Source of the DNA: Acidobacteriota bacterium
GTDB lineage: Bacteria; Acidobacteriota; Terriglobia; Acidiferrales; UBA7541
Assembly (NCBI GenBank): GCA_003161195.1
Contig: PMOV01000165.1
Span: 5,454-17,147 of the forward strand
Length of the DNA: 11,694 nucleotides
Reading direction: 5' to 3'
In this document: positions 7,659-11,694 of the stretch, piece by piece
Layout: each line of letters begins with the position of its first letter
Numbering within the stretch: position 1 is the first letter of the stretch
Made by a program: the position numbers and the translations under genes
The notes under the pieces: model-generated
The model's input: only the letters and a program-made list of their open reading frames with translations
Told to the model about the DNA's origin: nothing
Database searches by the model: none

Positions 7659-7665
7659 AGGGGGG
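7659..7665 (+). promoter_or_regulatory. Ribosome binding site of the OsmC-family gene
   Basis: AGGGGGG lies in front of two adjacent ATG codons at 7668 and 7671. Its AGG core is better spaced for 7671, so that start is used. An in-frame TTG at 7644 has no comparable site. Confidence 0.5.
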
Positions 7666-7670
7666 AAATG

Positions 7671-8075
7671 ATGCAGACGGCGGAGATTAAGTGGATTGGG
7701 AAGCAGCAGTTTGTGGGAATGAGTCCCTCGGGGCACGCGATGGTGATGGACGGAGATCGCGCGACGAACGTGGGCCCCAGCCCAATGGAGATGCTGCTGA
7801 TGGCGCTGGCGGCGTGCTCGGCGGTGGATGTGGTGATTATTCTGCAGAAGAAGCGGCAGAAACTGGAGTCGCTGGAGGTGGCGTGTTCGGGGGAGCGGGC
7901 GAGCGAAACGCCCAAGGTGTGGACCAAGCTGGAGCTGGTGTACCGGCTGCGCGGGGAGATTACCGACGAAGCGGCGAAGCAGGCGATTACCTTGAGCGAA
8001 GAGAAGTATTGTTCGGTGGCGGCGATGCTGCGGAAGACGGCGGAGCTGACGTGGCGGTATGAGATTGTGGCGTGA
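7671..8075 (+). CDS. OsmC family protein
   Basis: A 134-residue protein of the OsmC/Ohr superfamily, whose members reduce organic hydroperoxides with two cysteines or, in the YhfA-like branch, have no settled role. The two signature cysteines are present: Cys49 in MALAACSAVDVV on the central helix and Cys114 in EKYCSVAAML. The NVGPSPMEMLLMALAACS stretch is typical of the family, and the length is normal for it. Cytoplasmic, no signal peptide. It is transcribed alone, divergent from the ATP-grasp operon, with a 209-nt shared upstream region. Both cysteines favour a thiol peroxidase role, but the sequence looks closer to the YhfA-like group than to Ohr, so the substrate is left open. ATG 7668 would add one Met. 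Confidence 0.9.
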   Translation: MQTAEIKWIGKQQFVGMSPSGHAMVMDGDRATNVGPSPMEMLLMALAACSAVDVVIILQKKRQKLESLEVACSGERASETPKVWTKLELVYRLRGEITDEAAKQAITLSEEKYCSVAAMLRKTAELTWRYEIVA

Positions 8076-8134
8076 TGGAGCACGCATCCACATGTACGCA
8101 ACCCGGTCTGCCATGCTGCGCCGGGCGACAAAGC

Positions 8135-8164
8135 TTGGCAAGGCAGCTAGGTATCGCATAAAAT
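8135..8164 (+). promoter_or_regulatory. Sigma-70-like promoter upstream of fabH
   Basis: TTGGCA (8135-8140) and TAAAAT (8159-8164) match the -35 and -10 consensus at five of six positions each, with an 18-bp spacer. It points toward fabH, leaving an untranslated leader of roughly 150 nt. It is judged by eye only. The strict hexamers come from enterobacterial sigma-70 and may be less exact in this phylum. Confidence 0.45.
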
Positions 8165-8309
8165 CGCGAGCGGAAGGGTGTGCGGCTTGAGGGGGCGCGG
8201 CGGTAGTAGCTGGCGATCATTGCCGGTCGCGGTAAATTCCCATTTCATGCGGGGCCGATGTGGCGGCGCCCGTCCGCGAGTTTGCCGGCGCGGTGACGGA
8301 TGGCGTGGC

Positions 8310-8315
8310 AAGGAG
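8310..8315 (+). promoter_or_regulatory. Ribosome binding site of fabH
   Basis: AAGGAG stands 4 nt before ATG 8320. It fixes the start at MSHRIAAKITG rather than the in-frame codon at 8260, whose 20 extra residues look like no KAS III N-terminus. Confidence 0.8.
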
Positions 8316-8319
8316 AACA

Positions 8320-9315
8320 ATGTCTCATCGCATTGCGGCGAAGATTACCGGTGTGGCTGGATACCTTCCGCCGAAGGTGTTGACCAACGCGGATCTCGAG
8401 AAGATGGTGGACACGAACGACGAGTGGATCCGCTCGCGCACGGGGATTCGCGAACGGCACGTGGTGGAAAAAGGCACGGCGAGCTCGCACCTGGCGACGG
8501 AGGCGGCCAAGTGCCTGCTGAAGAAAACGGGGACGGATGCGGCAGAGATCGATTTGATCGTGGTGGCCAGCGTGACGCCAGACATGATGTTTCCGGCGAT
8601 GGCGTGCCTGGTGCAGGAGCGGATTGGGGCGAAGAAGGCGTGGGGATTTGATTTGTCGGCGGCGTGCTCGGGGTTTGCGTATGCGTTGACGGTGGGCGCG
8701 CAGTTTGTAGGCGCGGGGACGCACAAAAAAGTGCTGGTGATCGGCAGCGACGCCATGAGCACGATTCTGGATTACAAGGATCGCGCCACGTGCGTGCTGT
8801 TTGGGGATGGGGCGGGAGCGGTGTTGCTGGAAGCGTCCGGCGAGGAGACGGGGATACTGGATTTTGCGCACGATGTGGACGGCTCGGGGGGGCAGTTTCT
8901 GTACATGCCGGGAGGCGGCTCGCTGCACCCGCCGACGCACGAAACCGTGGATAAGAATATGCATGTGGTGCATCAGGAAGGGTCGCAGGTCTTCAAGTAT
9001 GCGGTGCGGCGGATGGCGGAGGTGGCGGCGCATTTGCTGGAGCGCAACGGATTTACCAGCGAGGATCTGAAACTGGTGGTGCCGCATCAGGCGAATCTGC
9101 GCATTATTCGCGCAATGCAGGAGCGGCTGGGAGTTGCGGACGAGAAGGTGATGGTGAATATCGATAAGTATGGGAATACTACGGCGGGGACGATTCCGCT
9201 GGGGTTGCGCGATGCGGTGGAGCAGGGACGGTTGCGCAAGGGCGATTTGGTGCTGTTGATGGCGGTGGGGGCGGGGTATACGACGGGCGGAGTGCTGCTG
9301 CGCTGGGCTTACTAG
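8320..9315 (+). CDS. fabH: Beta-ketoacyl-ACP synthase III (KAS III)
   Basis: A 331-residue KAS III that condenses a short acyl-CoA, usually acetyl-CoA, with malonyl-ACP to start type II fatty-acid synthesis in the cytoplasm. The Cys-His-Asn triad is complete: Cys116 in DLSAACSGFAYAL, His256 in VVPHQANLRI and Asn286 in KYGNTTAGTIPL. The N-terminal motif TNDEWIRSRTGIRERH and the C-terminal GAGYTTGGVLLRW are classical, and length is full. It is not beside plsX, fabD, fabG or acpP within the window, unlike the common fab cluster, so it may be a second copy or simply unlinked. It appears to be transcribed alone from its own promoter and is convergent with the small membrane-protein gene. Assignment as FabH is strong. 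A specialised KAS III-like role in another pathway cannot be excluded. Confidence 0.93.
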   Translation: MSHRIAAKITGVAGYLPPKVLTNADLEKMVDTNDEWIRSRTGIRERHVVEKGTASSHLATEAAKCLLKKTGTDAAEIDLIVVASVTPDMMFPAMACLVQERIGAKKAWGFDLSAACSGFAYALTVGAQFVGAGTHKKVLVIGSDAMSTILDYKDRATCVLFGDGAGAVLLEASGEETGILDFAHDVDGSGGQFLYMPGGGSLHPPTHETVDKNMHVVHQEGSQVFKYAVRRMAEVAAHLLERNGFTSEDLKLVVPHQANLRIIRAMQERLGVADEKVMVNIDKYGNTTAGTIPLGLRDAVEQGRLRKGDLVLLMAVGAGYTTGGVLLRWAY

Positions 9316-9361
9316 CGGTGCAGAGGAAAAAGCAACGCAGATGGACAGCGCCTTTTGCCGA

Positions 9362-9397
9362 AAGCGCTGCGGGTAAACGAAGCGCTGCGGGTAAACC
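9362..9397. repeat. 18-bp tandem duplication downstream of fabH
   Basis: Two adjacent 18-bp units, 9362-9379 and 9380-9397, share AAGCGCTGCGGGTAAAC and differ only at the last base (G versus C). They lie in the 128-nt gap between the convergent ends of fabH and the small membrane-protein gene. This is probably a slippage duplication. No terminator hairpin with a T-tract was seen in this gap. Confidence 0.75.
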
Positions 9398-9443
9398 AGA
9401 GTGGCGCAAAGAAGACAGCCGACCTGCGCTTGCTCGAGATGAT

Positions 9444-9851
9444 TTAGCAGGAACGCAGAGAGGCCACCAGGGCCAGGTTGGCTTGCAGGCGGCGATCGAT
9501 TTGCACCGCGGCATAGTGGGCGCAGACGACGCCTTCGCGGTCCGCCCAGGCGGCGCATGCGGGGAACGCGCTGCCCAGCGTTTTGCCGAGGGTTTGCAGC
9601 GCGCCGTAGTAGGCGCGAACCATGCCGAGGCCACCGGACGACGGGTGAAGGTCCGGGGTCAGGTCGTGTAGCTCGGCAAGCGCGGGAAAGTGTTTGGCGG
9701 AGAGCTGGCCGTCTGTCACGCAGGCGGACTGCAGGATCTCCGGGGCGACGGGCTTAGCAGCGGCTCCGGAGAGGATGGCGCGCCAGTAGTAGACGGCGAA
9801 CTGGGCAAGAGCGACGATCGAGATAGCGAAGAGCATGGCGGCGGCTAGCAT
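9444..9851 (-). CDS. Small membrane-anchored protein, function unknown
   Basis: A 135-residue protein that I cannot assign to a named family. One hydrophobic helix at about residues 3-24 (MLAAAMLFAISIVALAQFAVYYW), then a positive RA, looks like an uncleaved N-terminal anchor. The remaining roughly 105 residues form a soluble part with four cysteines, at 44, 99, 110 and the very last residue, 135. Further features are LTPDLHPSSGGLGMVRAYYGALQ (64-86) and a helical, Cys-ended tail. The start is well supported: GTGAGG lies 7 nt before ATG 9851. It is convergent with fabH and divergent from the NTF2-like gene. Which side of the membrane the soluble part faces is uncertain. Coding status rests on the ribosome site, sensible composition and the anchor, without a recognised homologue. 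Confidence 0.7.
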   Translation of the reverse strand: MLAAAMLFAISIVALAQFAVYYWRAILSGAAAKPVAPEILQSACVTDGQLSAKHFPALAELHDLTPDLHPSSGGLGMVRAYYGALQTLGKTLGSAFPACAAWADREGVVCAHYAAVQIDRRLQANLALVASLRSC

Positions 9852-9911
9852 CTTTCTGCCTCACCCGTATAGTGGGGCAGGTGGCCGTTCTGGCCTATAG
9901 AACAGGGGTAC

Positions 9912-9927
9912 CAGTCCGGTAGGACTG
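9912..9927. promoter_or_regulatory. Perfect inverted repeat in a divergent intergenic region
   Basis: CAGTCC (9912-9917) and GGACTG (9922-9927) form a perfect 6-bp inverted repeat around GGTA. It lies in the 195-nt region between the start of the minus-strand membrane protein (9851) and the plus-strand NTF2-like protein (10047). It could be an operator or an RNA hairpin in either leader. There is no T-run, so it is not a typical terminator. Nothing shows which, and chance occurrence is possible. Confidence 0.35.
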
Positions 9928-10035
9928 TGGGGTTGGCGAAATTGGAACTTGCGGGGTGGTTTACCTGAGCGACCGAGAAACAGATGGCTGCGAAAATGTT
10001 TCTGCGAGAACCTTTTGCGAGAGCCCTTTGGAGAA

Positions 10036-10040
10036 GAGGA
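10036..10040 (+). promoter_or_regulatory. Ribosome binding site of the NTF2-like gene
   Basis: GAGGA stands 6 nt before ATG 10047. It decides this start over ATG 9984, whose 21 additional residues would put a charged segment in front of an otherwise normal signal sequence. Confidence 0.65.
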
Positions 10041-10046
10041 TCGGCG

Positions 10047-10526
10047 ATGAAGTTACGCGCGGGACGGGCGGTGTGGGTGGGACTGCTGTTGTGCGCGGTC
10101 GGCGCAGCGGTGACGTTGTGGAGCGTGGAACTGCGCGCGGGGGAGAACCGCGACGCCGACACGGCGGCGATTCGCGGTGTTTTGAACGCGCAGGTGGAGG
10201 CCTGGAATCGCGGGGATGTGGACGCGTTTCTGGATGGCTACTGGCGATCGCCGGACGTGACGTTCTCCGGGACGAGCGGGGTCACGCGCGGGTGGGACGG
10301 GGTATTGGCGCGCTACAAGAAAAATTACGCGGACCGCGCAGCGATGGGGAAGCTGGATTTTTCCGGGCTGGAGATTCGGTTTCTGGGGCCAGATGCGGCG
10401 CTGGTGCTGGGGAAGTGGCACTTGGCGCGCGACAAAGGCGATATTGGGGGAGTTTTTTCGCTGGTATGGCAGCGATTTCCTGAGGGCTGGAAGATCGTGC
10501 ACGACCATACCAGCCAGAAGCCGTAA
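10047..10526 (+). CDS. Exported or anchored NTF2-like (SnoaL/DUF4440-type) protein
   Basis: A 159-residue protein with an N-terminal export signal or anchor (basic MKLRAGR, then a hydrophobic stretch at about 8-27) and an NTF2-like fold of the DUF4440/SnoaL-like group. Family features are IRGVLNAQVEAWNRGDVDAFLDGYW at 42-66, followed by a strand SPDVTFSG (68-75), GWDGVLARYKKNYA (82-95) and a terminal FSLVWQRFPEGWKIVHDHTS (137-156). Family members are small cone-shaped proteins that bind or isomerise small ligands, but most are uncharacterised and no catalytic claim is made here. The cysteine at 16 is preceded by Leu-Leu-Leu, which does not fit a lipobox, so it is not called a lipoprotein. It probably acts outside the cytoplasm. 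Its stop lies 10 nt from the stop of the convergent CFA-type gene. Confidence 0.85.
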   Translation: MKLRAGRAVWVGLLLCAVGAAVTLWSVELRAGENRDADTAAIRGVLNAQVEAWNRGDVDAFLDGYWRSPDVTFSGTSGVTRGWDGVLARYKKNYADRAAMGKLDFSGLEIRFLGPDAALVLGKWHLARDKGDIGGVFSLVWQRFPEGWKIVHDHTSQKP

Positions 10527-10536
10527 CGAGAAGAGT

Positions 10537-11694
10537 TTAGCGTTGCAGCTTGCCGTGCGACTCGGACTGGGCAGCCAGCGGGTCGCCGAGCAACGGGCGC
10601 TGCGTGCCGTGTTTGGCCAGCACGACTTGCGCGACGTTGATGTAGCGCTCGCGAAAAGCGCCTTCACACCAGGCTAAATAAAAATCCCACATACGCATGA
10701 AGCGCTCGTCGAAGCCGAGACGCCGGACGGCGCTGAGATTCTGGAAGAGGCGTGCGCGCCAGGCAGCTAGCGTTTGCGCGTAGTGTATGCCCAGGCTTTC
10801 GATATGCGTCAGCGCGAGCGGCGTGCGGCGGGCGACGGAGCGGGCGATTTCGGCGACGGAGGCCAGTTCGCTCCCGGGGAAAATGTACGTCTGGATCCAG
10901 TCGGTGCGGCGGCGATAGGCGGAGACTTCCTGTTCGGGGAGGGTGATGGTTTGCAGGAGCATGGCGCCGTCTGGCTTCAGGAGGCGATCGCAGGCGGAAA
11001 AGTAGGCGTCGTACCGCGCGAAGCCGACGGCCTCGAACATTTCGATGCTGACGATTTTATCGAACTGGCCAGCGAGGTGGCCTGCGAGGTGGCGATAGTC
11101 CTGGAGGAGCAAGGTGACGCGGCCGGGGCGGACGTCAGTGCGGGCGAGGAGGGCCTTCGCGTAGTCGTATTGCGCCTGGCTGATGGTTACGGCGGTGACT
11201 TGCGCGCCGTAGTGCCGCGCGGCGTGGATGGCGAAAGCGCCCCAGCCGCAGCCGATTTCGAGGATTTGCTCGCCGGGGGAGATTTGCAGTTTGTTGCAAA
11301 TTTGTTCCAACTTGCGGCGCTGGGCATTTTCGAGACTGTCGGTTGTGTGGCTGAAGTGCGCGCAGGAGTATTGCATGCCGGGGTCCAGCATCAGGGCGTA
11401 GAACTCGTTGCTGAGATCGTAGTGCGCGCGGATATTTTTGCGGCTGCCGGCGACGGTGTTGGCGCGCAGACGATGACGCAGGCGCGCGACGGTGGCGCGG
11501 ACGCCGGAGAAGAACGTGTTGCGCGCGTCGAGCAGGCGAATGTTGCGGACGCAGAGGCGCACCAGGGAGACGAGATCCGGGCTGGTCCAGTCGCCATCCA
11601 TGTACGATTCGCCCATGCCGATGTCGGCGCCGGAAAGCGCGCGGAGGAAAAAGCGCTGGTTGTGGATGACGGCCATGGCGCGCAGCGTGGAGGA
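10537..11694 (-). CDS. Cyclopropane-fatty-acyl-phospholipid synthase family methyltransferase, N-terminus outside the window
   Basis: An S-adenosylmethionine-dependent enzyme of the CFA synthase family, which adds a methylene or methyl group to unsaturated phospholipid acyl chains at the membrane. Visible residues number about 385. The frame stays open past the first in-window ATG (11676), and the family normally has more sequence before RFFLRALSGADIGMGESYMDGDW, so the true start lies beyond the edge. Numbering from that ATG, motifs are NIRAHYDLSNEFYALMLDP (81-99), Cys105 in YSCAHF, the SAM loop LEIGCGWGAFA (139-149), MFEAVG with Glu215, LLQTITLP (240-247), YIFPGSEL (264-271) and Tyr299. Against the E. 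coli Cfa active site, Cys, Glu, Ile and Tyr have counterparts, but the His is replaced by Gln242. That is typical of a distinct subgroup, so the exact product (cyclopropane, methylated or methylene-branched chain) is uncertain and no cfa symbol is assigned. Confidence 0.92.
   Translation of the reverse strand, partial: SSTLRAMAVIHNQRFFLRALSGADIGMGESYMDGDWTSPDLVSLVRLCVRNIRLLDARNTFFSGVRATVARLRHRLRANTVAGSRKNIRAHYDLSNEFYALMLDPGMQYSCAHFSHTTDSLENAQRRKLEQICNKLQISPGEQILEIGCGWGAFAIHAARHYGAQVTAVTISQAQYDYAKALLARTDVRPGRVTLLLQDYRHLAGHLAGQFDKIVSIEMFEAVGFARYDAYFSACDRLLKPDGAMLLQTITLPEQEVSAYRRRTDWIQTYIFPGSELASVAEIARSVARRTPLALTHIESLGIHYAQTLAAWRARLFQNLSAVRRLGFDERFMRMWDFYLAWCEGAFRERYINVAQVVLAKHGTQRPLLGDPLAAQSESHGKLQR

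Noticed and set aside
8245..9558. Long minus-strand open frame (437 codons) opposite fabH
   Set aside because: It lies antisense to a textbook FabH with complete catalytic triad. Its product is rich in Arg, His, Gln and Pro in a pattern typical of the shadow of a GC-rich gene, with no recognisable domain.
10047..10110. Lipoprotein signal in the NTF2-like protein
   Set aside because: The only candidate cysteine (residue 16) is preceded by LLL, not the small residue required just before a lipobox cysteine.

Overview
The window is a GC-rich (roughly 60%) bacterial chromosomal segment. It carries eight protein genes, two of which run to or past a window edge. No rRNA, tRNA, CRISPR array, transposase or phage gene was seen. 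The style fits a soil or environmental Acidobacteriota-like genome: high GC, a large multi-GAF c-di-GMP protein, an ATP-grasp/alpha-E/transglutaminase-like operon and dispersed 'CATTCCGAGCGCAGCGAGG'-type palindromes. This placement is inference from gene content and style only, because no marker gene is present.

Layout. (i) 22-3459, plus strand: a seven-helix membrane sensor with three GAF domains, an intact GGDEF and an intact HD-GYP domain, so both halves of c-di-GMP turnover in one chain. (ii) 3460-3738: a non-coding gap holding three degenerate units spaced exactly 39 bp. (iii) 7461 down to 3739, minus strand: a three-gene operon in the order circularly permuted ATP-grasp, alpha-E protein, transglutaminase-like protein. 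The first two genes are 5 nt apart. The last is separated by 115 nt holding a dispersed palindrome, and its protein ends in seven glutamines. (iv) 7671-8075, plus: an OsmC-family protein divergent from the operon. (v) 8320-9315, plus: a stand-alone FabH (KAS III) with a good sigma-70-like promoter upstream. (vi) 9851-9444, minus: a small membrane-anchored protein of unknown function, convergent with fabH. (vii) 10047-10526, plus: an exported or anchored NTF2-like (SnoaL/DUF4440-type) protein. (viii) 11694 down to 10537, minus: a cyclopropane-fatty-acid-synthase-family methyltransferase whose N-terminus lies off the right edge.

How the genes may work together. The clearest functional unit is the minus-strand trio. 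It matches a widespread gene set predicted, from ATP-grasp amidoligase genomics, to build or ligate a peptide or peptide-like product and process it with a papain-like-fold enzyme. Its product is, to my knowledge, undetermined, which makes it the best candidate here for a poorly understood system. FabH (initiation of fatty-acid synthesis) and the CFA-type enzyme (modification of membrane acyl chains) both concern lipids, but they are not in one operon. The remaining genes look like ordinary chromosomal neighbours.
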